Below the pieces are notes generated by a model. It was not told the origin of the DNA, ran no database searches, and saw only the letters and a program-made list of their open reading frames with translations. A DNA stretch of 64,000 nt from Streptococcus ferus DSM 20646 (lineage in GTDB: Bacteria > Bacillota > Bacilli > Lactobacillales > Streptococcaceae): NCBI RefSeq assembly GCF_000372425.1, contig NZ_AQVD01000003.1, positions 173,498 through 237,497 of the forward strand. The letters are read 5' to 3'. The position numbers and the translations under genes are program-made. This document shows, in pieces, positions 18,824-27,690 of this stretch (position 1 is its first letter; each line of letters starts with the position of its first letter).

Positions 18824-19264
18824 ATGACCTATCATTTTCAAAATCCAGACCAGGAAACCCTTTTTAACTACATTAGAGACAGCAAGACTATTGCGGTTGT
18901 CGGTCTGTCTCAAAGAGAAGAAACGGCAGCCTATCGGGTCAGCCAAGTCATGCAGGAAGCCGGCTATACGATTATTCCGGTAAACCCTAAGCTCGCTGGA
19001 GAGAGGGTTCTTGGACAAAAAGTCTATGCTTCCTTGCAAGATATTTCGGTTCCGATTGATATTGTGGATGTTTTTCGGCGCAGTGAGTTTTTACCGGATG
19101 TGGCCCGAGATTTTATTGAGACAGATGCCCGTATTTTTTGGGCGCAGCTAGGTCTTGAAAATGCAGAGGCAGAGGCAATTTTAAGAGAGGCCGGGCGTCA
19201 GCAGATTGTGATGGATAAGTGTCTCAAAGTTGAATATCAAAAGCTGCAGACATTAAATCGCTGA
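18824..19264 (+). CDS. CoA-binding domain protein (YccU type)
   Basis: Small Rossmann-fold protein of the CoA_binding_2 family, like the N-terminal domain of succinyl-CoA synthetase alpha. TIAVVGLS forms the nucleotide-binding turn, and IIPVNPKLAGERVLGQKVY and VDVFRRSEFLPD are the family's conserved stretches. ATG at 18824 is preferred to the overlapping GTG at 18821 because AAAGGAG sits at 18811-18817. Biochemical role is not established for the family; a CoA or NAD(P) sensor or ligand role is plausible. Confidence 0.85.
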   Translation: MTYHFQNPDQETLFNYIRDSKTIAVVGLSQREETAAYRVSQVMQEAGYTIIPVNPKLAGERVLGQKVYASLQDISVPIDIVDVFRRSEFLPDVARDFIETDARIFWAQLGLENAEAEAILREAGRQQIVMDKCLKVEYQKLQTLNR

Positions 19265-19296
19265 TGCTCATGCGCCTACTGGAGTGTTGAGCTTTG

Positions 19297-20524
<1,228 letters not shown>

Positions 20525-20525
<1 letters not shown>

Positions 20526-21085
20526 TGAACGAAGCGCAATTGAAAGCCTTATTGTTGGCAGATGAGGACATCTATCAGATTTTAAGAATCATCAGAGGGC
20601 TTAAACTGTCTGATACCTGGCTCTGTGCAGGAACGCTCCGTAACTTTGTCTGGAACCATCTGAGTGGCAAATCAGCTTTTGACAAGGAAACGGATATTGA
20701 TGTGATTTTTTTCGATCAGACGCTGTCTTATGACGAAACCTTGGCAATAGAGAAAAGTTTGAAAACAGCTTATCCAGCTTATCGCTGGGAACTGAAAAAT
20801 CAGGCGCATATGCATTGTCACAGTCCCAATACCAAGCCTTATCTCAACTCCTGCGATGCGGTGTCCAAGTACCCTGAAAGGTGTACGGCTCTTTCTGCCC
20901 GACTGAATCATGATGGGAACTTAGAACTTTTTCTCCCTTATGGCTTGGAGGAGGTCACCCAGCTGACCATTAGACCGACCCCGCATTTTCTAGAAGACGA
21001 AGAGCGGATGGCTCTTTACCATCAGCGGATCGCTAAAAAGAACTGGCAGGAAAAGTGGCCTCAACTGAAAGTTGTTAGTCAATAA
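20525..21085 (+). CDS. Nucleotidyltransferase family protein (NTP_transf_6/DUF925)
   Basis: Protein of 186 residues. CAGTLRNFVWN followed by KETDIDVIFFD (the acidic pair expected of the nucleotidyltransferase fold) and the C-terminal TIRPTPHF match the DUF925 family. The substrate is unknown. Coupling to tgt (overlapping TGATG) is seen, but a role in tRNA modification would be inference. Confidence 0.8.
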
Positions 21086-21178
21086 TAGGGGCTGATAGCT
21101 AAGGATTTGCCTCAAAAATCTCAGCTGGCCTCTTTTTTGCTATAATAAAACCAAATCAGGTGAAAGAAGGTGTTTGCT

Positions 21179-21955
21179 ATGAAATTAACAACATTGGGCT
21201 GCTGGGGAGCCTATCCCTATCAAGATGAGGGGACAACTTCCTATCTGCTGACAGGCAAGGATGGCTTTCAGCTTTTGATTGATGCAGGAAGCCGCGCCCT
21301 TAATGAACTCGAAAAAGAAATGAGTCCTCTGGATTTAGATGCGGTTATTATTTCCCACTACCATCCAGATCACGTCGCTGATTTGGGTGTGTTGCGCCAC
21401 TATTTTCAACTTTATCCCAAGCATCTCTGGGAGCCTAAGGTTCTGCCGATTTATGGACATGATGAAGACCCTTATGAATTCAGCAAACTGACTCTTGAGG
21501 GGGTGTCGCAAGGTCTTGCGTATGATGTCAGTCAAGGCCAGCAGATTGGCCCCTTTGACATCACCTTTGTGAAAACGGTCCATCCTGTACCCTGTTATGC
21601 TTTTCGTATCATTGAGCGTGAGACAGGACAGGTCTTTGTTTTCACAGGTGATACGGGTTATTTTGATGGCTTGGATGAATTTGCCGCAGGTGCAGACCTC
21701 TTTTTAGCAGATGTCTATCTTTATGAAGGAAATGAAAATCATATCGCCCACTTAACAAGCAAGGAAGCGGGTCAGATTGCCCGTCAGGCAGGGGTTAAGA
21801 GACTAGTTCTGACCCATATGCCGCCAGTACCGCCAGCAGGTATTGCTCCAGACAATCATCTGGAAGTCTTAAGAAGCCAAACGGAAGTTTACTCAGGCGG
21901 TATTCCTGTGGAATTGGCTTCCCCCCATAAATCATGGGAAATTGGTGACTGCTGA
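21179..21955 (+). CDS. MBL-fold metal-dependent hydrolase (YhfI type)
   Basis: Metallo-beta-lactamase-fold protein of 258 residues, RNase Z-like in overall pattern. The metal site HYHPDHVADLG is near residue 60, with further ligands in VHPVPCYAF, FTGDTGY and VLTHMPP. The ATG at 21179 follows GAAAGAAGG; the GTG nine bases upstream abuts the ribosome-binding site and is less likely. A TGC-TATAAT promoter lies at 21139-21147. It overlaps tadA by one base. Substrate not predictable. Confidence 0.85.
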   Translation: MKLTTLGCWGAYPYQDEGTTSYLLTGKDGFQLLIDAGSRALNELEKEMSPLDLDAVIISHYHPDHVADLGVLRHYFQLYPKHLWEPKVLPIYGHDEDPYEFSKLTLEGVSQGLAYDVSQGQQIGPFDITFVKTVHPVPCYAFRIIERETGQVFVFTGDTGYFDGLDEFAAGADLFLADVYLYEGNENHIAHLTSKEAGQIARQAGVKRLVLTHMPPVPPAGIAPDNHLEVLRSQTEVYSGGIPVELASPHKSWEIGDC

Positions 21956-22425
21956 TGGCAGACTTCACTCAGGAAGAAAAAGAATTTTTCATGGCAGAAG
22001 CTCTGAAAGAAGCTCAAATTTCCCTTCAAAAAGAAGAAATTCCCATCGGTTGTGTCATTGTTAAGGATGGTCAGATTATCGGCCGCGGGCATAATGCGCG
22101 TGAGGAGCTGAATCAGGCGATTATGCATGCTGAGATCATGGCCATTAATGAAGCTAATATTGCAGAAGGGAATTGGCGCTTGCTGGATGCGACACTTTTT
22201 GTCACCATCGAGCCCTGTGTGATGTGCAGCGGTGCTATCGGCTTAGCCCGCCTCCCCAGAGTTATCTATGGGGCTCAAAATCCTAAATTTGGGGCCGCGG
22301 GCAGCCTTTATGATATCCTGACTGATCAGCGTCTCAACCACCGGGTGGCTGTTGAAAGAGGCATTCTTGAAAAAGAGTGTGCCCAAATCATGCAGGATTT
22401 TTTTAGGCACAGAAGATCCAAATGA
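21955..22425 (+). CDS. tadA: tRNA-specific adenosine deaminase TadA
   Basis: Deaminates A34 of tRNA-Arg to inosine for wobble decoding. Zinc and catalytic residues of the cytidine-deaminase fold are visible in HAEIMAINEA and EPCVMCSGAIGLARLPRV. Length 156 residues, normal. The SRP RNA gene follows tadA as in other streptococci. Confidence 0.96.
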   Translation: MADFTQEEKEFFMAEALKEAQISLQKEEIPIGCVIVKDGQIIGRGHNAREELNQAIMHAEIMAINEANIAEGNWRLLDATLFVTIEPCVMCSGAIGLARLPRVIYGAQNPKFGAAGSLYDILTDQRLNHRVAVERGILEKECAQIMQDFFRHRRSK

Positions 22426-22545
22426 AAACAGTCATCAAGCAGCAAGAGGACTTGCTACCAGCGCTCTGTCGCCTTTTAGGGCCTCTTTTTGGCAAAAGAA
22501 AAGGGCTTCAGTTGGCAGTTTTTTCAATTTATGCTATAATAAGTT

Positions 22546-22624
22546 CCGGAGCAACAGCTTTGCGTGAAGCGGGTCAGGGGAGGAATCCAGCAGCCCTAAG
22601 CGATGTAAGCTGTGTGCTCTTTTT
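22546..22624 (+). ncRNA. ffs: SRP RNA (4.5S-type, short bacterial form)
   Basis: The conserved Ffh-binding hairpin is present: GGTCAGGGGAGGAATCCAGC followed by AGCCCTAAGC, the SRP domain IV pattern with GGAA tetraloop and asymmetric internal loop. Flanking GAGCAACAGCTT and AAGCTGTGTGCTC close the stem, and a T6 run ends it. A TATAAT -10 at 22535-22540 places the start near 22547. Ends are estimated to within a few bases. Confidence 0.9.
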
Positions 22625-22747
22625 TATGGCTGTTTAAAGCACCATATATGAGGAAACGTGCAATCTGTAACTATTAAAACGTTTTCAATTCTTTTATGTT
22701 TCCCAGCCTGTTTTATGTTAGAATGGTAGTATAAAGGTGGGGATTTT

Positions 22748-23644
22748 ATGAGTATCAAGGAAACAATTGGGAAAAAAATCAGGGAAGAAAGAGAGAAGAA
22801 GGGATTCTCTCGAGAGCAGTTGTGTGGGGGCGAGGAAGAACTGACTGTTCGGCAGCTGGTTCGGATTGAGTTGGGGCAATCTCTGCCTTCGATTGTTAAA
22901 CTAGAGTATATTGCTAAGGTTTTAGACACAGATTTATCGGTTCTTCTGGCTGGAGAAAATATTACTATCCCAGATGAGTACTTCACGATGAAATACCAAC
23001 TTTTTAAGTTTCCAACATACGGGGATAAGGAGCGGTTGGCTCAGAAAGCACAGATGATTGAAGATATTTATGAAAAATACTTTGATTGTTTGCCTGAGGA
23101 AGAACTCTATACTTTGGAATTGTCTGACAACACACTAGATTATATTTCAACAGGAAAGACAGCAGCAGCGGAAGATATCTTTGAAGATTTCTTTAAACAG
23201 TTATTTTTGAAAAAAAAATATACCTTTAACGATTTGTTGCTAGTTTCTTATTATGCTGTTCAGTGTCAAAACAAGGGTTATGAGGAAGAAGTCCTGAAGT
23301 CACTGGAGGCCACGGTCTTAAAACAAGATGTTTCAGGAGATGAGTACTATAATATTGAACTGTTAGGAACGTTAACCGCTATAGCAGGTGTGTATCTAGA
23401 TCATGCTGAATATTCTCAATTAAAAATTTTAGCAGATAGAATGCATGACATTATTGCTGAAACACAGCAGCATAGCGCCAAACCGATAGCCCTTATTTAC
23501 GATGCTAAATATTATCTTTATGCGGAAAATAATGTAGAAAAGGCCAAAGAATGTTATGATTTAGCGACCTTATTAGCACAAAATTTTGGAGATAATATTT
23601 TAGAAGCTAATCTCAGAGACGAAAGAAAAGCTGATCATATTTAA
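22748..23644 (+). CDS. ComR-like (Rgg superfamily) pheromone-responsive regulator
   Basis: Regulator of 298 residues: N-terminal XRE-type HTH (about 5-65, with SREQLC..EELTVRQLVRIELG close to the ComR pattern), then a TPR-like pheromone-binding domain, including the ComR-typical NITIPDEYFTMKYQLFKFPT. Two GACAT-NN-ATGTC-type ComR boxes lie just downstream, each before a -10, so it likely activates the next transcripts. Promoter TG-T-TAGAAT near 22714-22722. Whether this is the competence regulator or a paralogue dedicated to the adjacent peptide cluster cannot be decided here; context favours a dedicated paralogue, like ScuR/SarF of S. salivarius. Confidence 0.82.
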   Translation: MSIKETIGKKIREEREKKGFSREQLCGGEEELTVRQLVRIELGQSLPSIVKLEYIAKVLDTDLSVLLAGENITIPDEYFTMKYQLFKFPTYGDKERLAQKAQMIEDIYEKYFDCLPEEELYTLELSDNTLDYISTGKTAAAEDIFEDFFKQLFLKKKYTFNDLLLVSYYAVQCQNKGYEEEVLKSLEATVLKQDVSGDEYYNIELLGTLTAIAGVYLDHAEYSQLKILADRMHDIIAETQQHSAKPIALIYDAKYYLYAENNVEKAKECYDLATLLAQNFGDNILEANLRDERKADHI

Positions 23645-23656
23645 ATAACGTAGAAA

Positions 23657-23694
23657 GAAGACCATGACATTGATGTCATGGTCTTCTTTTTTAC
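23657..23694 (+). terminator. comR-like terminator with an embedded ComR box
   Basis: Perfect 14-bp arms around TG (30-nt palindrome, 23657-23686), then a T6 run. The centre of the palindrome is itself TGACATTGATGTCA, the ComR box. Confidence 0.75.
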
Positions 23695-23707
23695 TTTTTT
23701 CTATAAT
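23665..23707 (+). promoter_or_regulatory. ComR-box promoter 1
   Basis: TGACATTGATGTCA at 23665-23678 and TATAAT at 23702-23707. The palindrome centre to the start of the -10 is 30.5 nt, exactly as in promoter 2. A T-rich stretch lies between, as in known ComR promoters. A 31-codon ORF from ATG 23740 follows with a weak ribosome-binding site. Confidence 0.65.
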
Positions 23708-23782
23708 GAAGCCATAAAGTTTGAAAGTGATTCATATTGATGCAAGACTTTCAACTTTGGGCAGTCAGTAAGTCCTCAGTAG

Positions 23783-23825
23783 TGACATTGATGTCATGGT
23801 CAAATATGGCTGCCAGACTTATAAT
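23783..23825 (+). promoter_or_regulatory. ComR-box promoter 2
   Basis: TGACATTGATGTCA at 23783-23796 and TATAAT at 23820-23825, same 30.5-nt geometry as promoter 1. It directs transcription into the comS-like ORF and probably the ABC transporter and modification genes. Confidence 0.7.
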
Positions 23826-23856
23826 AAAATCGTAAAATGTGAAAGGATGATAGAAA

Positions 23857-23898
23857 ATGAAGTGGCTAAGATTTTTAGTAACAGTAGTTGCGACTTAG
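23857..23898 (+). CDS. comS-like pheromone precursor ORF, possibly truncated
   Basis: The 13-codon ORF MKWLRFLVTVVAT has GAAAGGA 9 nt upstream and sits 32 nt after the ComR-box promoter, where comS is found in other streptococci. It has the short basic/hydrophobic N-terminus of ComS peptides. The frame continues past the TAG into MLFGLS and TAA, so an amber mutation may have cut a ~20-residue precursor. No Trp-Trp motif of the mutans-type pheromone is present. Confidence 0.45.
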   Translation: MKWLRFLVTVVAT

Positions 23899-23994
23899 AT
23901 GTTATTTGGTTTAAGTTAAAAAACTTCTAATTAGTCTGTTGCTTGACGGATTAATGGATCAGGAATAAGGCATTGTTGAGAAAGGAAAATAATC

Positions 23995-24840
23995 ATGCGA
24001 GAGAAAGCAATTGATGCTAGGCATATCAGTAAGAAGTTTGGGAAGGCTCTTGCTTTGGATGATGTTAGTTTTACGATTGACGAAGGTGAGATTTTTGGTT
24101 TTCTAGGACCTTCTGGTTCTGGGAAAACGACAACCATTAATATTTTGACTGGTCAGATGCCATCTGATAATGGTCATGCTGTCATTATAGGAAAGAGTTC
24201 TCAGGATTTGTCATCTGATCAATTAGAAAAAATCGGGCTTGTGAGTGATACGAGCGGTTTTTATGAAAAAATGACTCTCTATAACAACCTTCTCTTTTAT
24301 AGTAAATTCTATGGTATTAAAAAATCACGGGTTGATGACTTGTTAAAAAAAGTTGGTTTGTATGATAGCAGAAATAAGGTTGCTGAAAAATTATCGACAG
24401 GAATGAAGCAGCGGATGCTTCTGGTCAGAGCTCTTATTAATCGACCTAAGGTTCTTTTTCTTGATGAACCAACTTCTGGTTTGGATCCTGCGACATCACG
24501 GACAATCCATGAGTTGATTCTGGAGCTAAAAGCAGCAGGAACAACTATTTTTCTGACAACTCATGATATGAATGAAGCAACGCTTTTATGCGATAATCTC
24601 GCTTTGCTTAATAAGGGGAGATTGGTTGAGGAAGGAAAACCTGCTGACCTTATTCAGAAGTATAATGTGGACAAACAAGTGACCATTCATTATCTTGATG
24701 GGCATCAGAAGGTTGTTGCATTTGATGATTTAGAATCAGCTTTAGCAGATAATCTGGGGGATGTTGTTTCAATTCACTCTTGCGAACCGACTCTGGAAGA
24801 TATTTTCATAACATTAACAGGAGGGAAATTAAATGTTTAA
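23995..24840 (+). CDS. ABC transporter ATP-binding protein
   Basis: Cytoplasmic ATPase of 281 residues. Walker A GPSGSGKTT, signature LSTGMKQRM, Walker B VLFLDEPTSGLD and the H-loop TTHD are intact. The C-terminal ~60 residues resemble regulatory tails of drug/bacteriocin exporters of the CcmA/BcrA class. It overlaps the permease gene by 8 nt. As first large gene after the ComR-box promoters, it probably exports the modified peptides or protects the producer from them. Confidence 0.9.
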   Translation: MREKAIDARHISKKFGKALALDDVSFTIDEGEIFGFLGPSGSGKTTTINILTGQMPSDNGHAVIIGKSSQDLSSDQLEKIGLVSDTSGFYEKMTLYNNLLFYSKFYGIKKSRVDDLLKKVGLYDSRNKVAEKLSTGMKQRMLLVRALINRPKVLFLDEPTSGLDPATSRTIHELILELKAAGTTIFLTTHDMNEATLLCDNLALLNKGRLVEEGKPADLIQKYNVDKQVTIHYLDGHQKVVAFDDLESALADNLGDVVSIHSCEPTLEDIFITLTGGKLNV

Positions 24841-25546
24841 GCGAATGTCAGCCTTGCTGTGGCTGCGTCTCCAAATTATTTTTTCAAATAAAAGTATCTT
24901 ACTCCAAATTTTGATGCCTTTTGCATTTGTGTACTTTTATAAATATCTGTTGGATACACAAGGAAACGGAGGAGAGCAGCAAGCTTTGGCGCTCCTAGCA
25001 ATTTGCCTGCCATTTTCTTTGGTGATGGCCGTGGGAAATCCGATTACTGTAATCTTATCGGAAGAAAAAGAAAAGCGAAACTTACGAACACTCTTGATGA
25101 GTGGTGTGAAAGGATATGAATATCTTGCATCAACCTTAGTTTTGCCATTTTTCCTGACTCTGATTATTATGGGAACGGTACCGTTGATTTTGGGAATTTC
25201 GATTGATAACCTTCTCAACTATAGTGTGATTATTTTGTTAACCTCTATTGTTATTATTTTACTCTATCTTTTCTTAGGTCTTGTGACTAGGAGTCAGGTT
25301 GAAGCCCAGATTATTAGTATTCCTGCGATGCTTTTGGTGGCGTTTTTACCTATGGTAGCCAATTTGGATAAGAGTGTGGCTAAAGTTGTTGATTATAGCT
25401 TTATGGGGCTATTTACAGAATATGTGACCAAGTGGGAAGGGTTTTCATGGGGAGAAACCATCCAAACCTCCCTTTCTCTAGTCAGCTGGGTTATTCTTTT
25501 AATCATTTGTAATTTTCTGGTTATTGCGAAAAAGAATCGTATTTAA
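24833..25546 (+). CDS. ABC transporter permease
   Basis: 237-residue membrane protein with about six hydrophobic segments. The EEKEKRNLRTLLMSGVKGYEYL stretch between membrane spans 2 and 3 is typical of ABC-2 type permeases. Pairs with the overlapping ATPase gene. Confidence 0.85.
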   Translation: MFKRMSALLWLRLQIIFSNKSILLQILMPFAFVYFYKYLLDTQGNGGEQQALALLAICLPFSLVMAVGNPITVILSEEKEKRNLRTLLMSGVKGYEYLASTLVLPFFLTLIIMGTVPLILGISIDNLLNYSVIILLTSIVIILLYLFLGLVTRSQVEAQIISIPAMLLVAFLPMVANLDKSVAKVVDYSFMGLFTEYVTKWEGFSWGETIQTSLSLVSWVILLIICNFLVIAKKNRI

Positions 25547-25570
25547 TCTGTTTGAAAAGGAGGTGATGAC

Positions 25571-25624
25571 ATGCTTTCAGTTATCATAATGCCAGGTATC
25601 TGGCTTGCAAAATGGCTTTTTTAA
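25571..25624 (+). CDS. Short peptide 1 (17 residues), unknown
   Basis: ORF MLSVIIMPGIWLAKWLF preceded by a near-perfect ribosome-binding site AAAGGAGGTGA. Hydrophobic with two tryptophans near the C-terminus. It lies 24 nt after the ABC permease in the same direction. It could be a secreted pheromone precursor, a small membrane peptide, or a leader peptide; no family is recognised. Confidence 0.45.
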   Translation: MLSVIIMPGIWLAKWLF

Positions 25625-25657
25625 TTAAACGGGCGTATATCTGGAAAGGAGTCTTTT

Positions 25658-25711
25658 ATGAACGGTATCTTAGATTGGTTTATTAATCACAGAATTTACA
25701 TTATCTGCTAG
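25658..25711 (+). CDS. Short peptide 2 (17 residues), unknown
   Basis: ORF MNGILDWFINHRIYIIC with GAAAGGAG 6 nt before the ATG. GILDWF loosely resembles the GLDWW core of the mutans-type competence pheromone, but the charged tail and terminal Cys do not. It lies 33 nt after peptide 1 and 24 nt before a large hairpin. Confidence 0.45.
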   Translation: MNGILDWFINHRIYIIC

Positions 25712-25735
25712 TAACTGTCTTGTAAGTCGATATTA

Positions 25736-25792
25736 CTTAGTAGGAAGGAATCATAATAAAAGCACGTTTTGTTGTGATTCCTTGATACTAAG
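25736..25792 (+). other. Long mRNA hairpin before the modification genes
   Basis: 18-nt arms (25736-25753 and 25775-25792) pair at 16 of 18 positions; inner bases can extend the stem. No T-run follows, so it is not an ordinary terminator. It separates transporter and small peptides from the modification genes and may be an mRNA processing or stabilising element. It ends 20 nt before the next start. Confidence 0.6.
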
Positions 25793-25811
25793 ACATTAGA
25801 TTGGAGAAAGA

Positions 25812-26957
25812 ATGATTGGTTTAAACTTTGTATATGAAAGAGATGAGTTGCTCTATTCTTTAGACCTGCATGTTGAATTGGAAAATCAGTTTAGTCTTGA
25901 TTATTTAGATTTTGATAATCAGAGTTTTGAAGATGTTATAGACTATATGGAATTTTTGGAATTTGATCGGTACATCTTTGTTGCTCTTGAAGAAAGTACC
26001 CGTTTGCAACGTTTGGTGACCTACTTGTCGGATAAGGTGGATTATCCCGTTCGTATCCTTGAAATGGGTGATTTGGAAAAACTATTATCCGATGAAAAAG
26101 TGCTCAGTGTGCAAAAAGCCATAGAAAATCATAGCGGTTATCAACGCTTAACGGCTTTAAAGACAGAACAAGTCTTTGAAAACGGTCGCAGGGCCTTTAT
26201 GAGTGCTGTATACCCTAATTTGACAAAGGGCTTATTAAAGCATTTACGAGTTGATCGGTTGGATACATTTTTGGCTGAAAATCAAGGTCTGCTACTTCAT
26301 TTTGCAATCAATAGTGCGATTTATTCAGACACTTATTTGAATGATTCGAGCAGTCCTCTTATTATTAAATCATCTGTTGACTTTAGTAGAACGGAAACTT
26401 TTACCAAAGTAACGGCAGCGGAATTAAAGGATGCTCTGGAACAATTCTTAAAATCTGGCCGTCTGACACTGGCAAATCATATCTTGGACTATGGTATTTT
26501 AGCGGGAATATCAACATTTAATTCTTTGGTCTTTGAGGATGGCAAGTTCTATCTTGACTCGGCTACAAATATACCAATTGGCAGCTCCGGTGAGACTTAC
26601 CAGAAACTCTTTAATGAAGCCAGTATGACATTAACAAGGCAGGCAATAGAAGGCATTTCTGAGGTTTGCCACTTATTTCCTCTTTTAATTGCTATTAATC
26701 ATAGTTATGGTGATTTAGAGTTTATCACACCTTACAATACTTACCGCCTTGCGGCAATTGAACAAAGTACTGCTCCTTTAAGCTGGATAGCGTTTAAGAA
26801 TTCAGACCATAGTTTTGCCTTTAACCTTCAAAATGGCCGTCTTTTTAGGATTAACCAAGTGGTTCTTGAAAAATTTGAGTATATCATTAAAAATTGCCTT
26901 GACGAGAAGGACACAGTAACGCAAGAAGTTGTGGAGGTTTTAGAAGCTTATGCCTAA
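25812..26957 (+). CDS. Unrecognised peptide-maturation protein, possible RiPP recognition element
   Basis: 381 residues, not confidently assigned to a family. Acidic, with no membrane segments. The C-terminal ~50 residues (GRLFRINQVVLEKFEYII and then VTQEVVEVLEAY) have the spacing of a PqqD-like RiPP recognition element, the domain that binds leader peptides. It is first of five tightly spaced genes and overlaps the methyltransferase gene by 8 nt. In daptide clusters a leader-binding partner is expected, so this is its likely role. That is inference. Confidence 0.6.
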   Translation: MIGLNFVYERDELLYSLDLHVELENQFSLDYLDFDNQSFEDVIDYMEFLEFDRYIFVALEESTRLQRLVTYLSDKVDYPVRILEMGDLEKLLSDEKVLSVQKAIENHSGYQRLTALKTEQVFENGRRAFMSAVYPNLTKGLLKHLRVDRLDTFLAENQGLLLHFAINSAIYSDTYLNDSSSPLIIKSSVDFSRTETFTKVTAAELKDALEQFLKSGRLTLANHILDYGILAGISTFNSLVFEDGKFYLDSATNIPIGSSGETYQKLFNEASMTLTRQAIEGISEVCHLFPLLIAINHSYGDLEFITPYNTYRLAAIEQSTAPLSWIAFKNSDHSFAFNLQNGRLFRINQVVLEKFEYIIKNCLDEKDTVTQEVVEVLEAYA

Positions 26958-27690
26958 TGATTTGATTCATAAAAAATTTCAAAGACGATCTAATCAACTA
27001 GAGATTGTTGATAACCTATATGATGATGCGACCTTCTCGGAATATTACCGACTGGTTATTGATCAGGACAGTCTTTTAGAAAATGATCTGGATATTTATA
27101 AGCGTTACTTTGATAAGACGGTGTCCGTTTTAGAAATTGGTAGTGGTACTGGCCGTATTTTTAATCACTTGTTTCAAGAAGGATATGATATTTATGGCAT
27201 AGAACCTTCTGCAGAAATGTCTAAGTATATTGATGAAAACGGTCGGGACAGAGTCTATCCCTTAACCTTGCAGGAGGCTGAATACCTGCCCAAGCGTGAT
27301 ATTGAAGTGATTATTATTCCGGCGACCTCGGTGTCTTTATTCAGCCTTTCCGATTTGGAACGTTTTTTAGAGTATGTTAAGCAACAGCAGCCCTCTATTA
27401 AACGGATTATCTTTGATTTTTTAAAAGAGGATTTCTTTATCGATTCTATGGATATTATTCAGAGTCATACACTTGGGTTAGGAAAGTTTTATTATGTGAA
27501 TTTCTTTGATAGGTCAGGGGAGAGAATTGTTTACAATCTTGTTAATTCTGAAAAACTGGGTATTTCCGTCAAATACGCTTACTCACATGCAAGTGTGCAA
27601 ACTCTTTTTGAGAAGTTGGGAATGGCGTTTAATGTCATCCTTGACTCCGATCGTTATACCATGATTGAAGGAGTGTTTAATGGGCACTAA
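26950..27690 (+). CDS. Class I SAM-dependent methyltransferase
   Basis: 246 residues with the SAM-binding motif VLEIGSGTGRI near residue 60 and an acidic residue at the end of strand 2 (IYGIEPSAEM). Overlaps both neighbours. In a daptide pathway it would dimethylate the new C-terminal amine made by the aminotransferase. Substrate is inferred only from context. Confidence 0.85.
   Translation: MPNDLIHKKFQRRSNQLEIVDNLYDDATFSEYYRLVIDQDSLLENDLDIYKRYFDKTVSVLEIGSGTGRIFNHLFQEGYDIYGIEPSAEMSKYIDENGRDRVYPLTLQEAEYLPKRDIEVIIIPATSVSLFSLSDLERFLEYVKQQQPSIKRIIFDFLKEDFFIDSMDIIQSHTLGLGKFYYVNFFDRSGERIVYNLVNSEKLGISVKYAYSHASVQTLFEKLGMAFNVILDSDRYTMIEGVFNGH

Noticed and set aside
22422..22637. ORFs between tadA and the ComR-like gene
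   Set aside because: They read through the SRP RNA promoter, RNA and terminator.
22748..23644. Naming this gene comR itself
   Set aside because: The neighbourhood is a peptide cluster, the comS-like ORF lacks the expected pheromone motif, and a separate comR may exist elsewhere in the genome.
23740..23835. 31-codon ORF after ComR-box promoter 1 as a gene
   Set aside because: Weak ribosome-binding site, no pheromone-like composition, and it reads through the second ComR box; kept only as part of the duplicated-unit observation.
25812..26957. Calling this protein a YcaO cyclase or radical SAM enzyme
   Set aside because: No ATP-binding YcaO pattern and no CxxxCxxC cluster motif are present.
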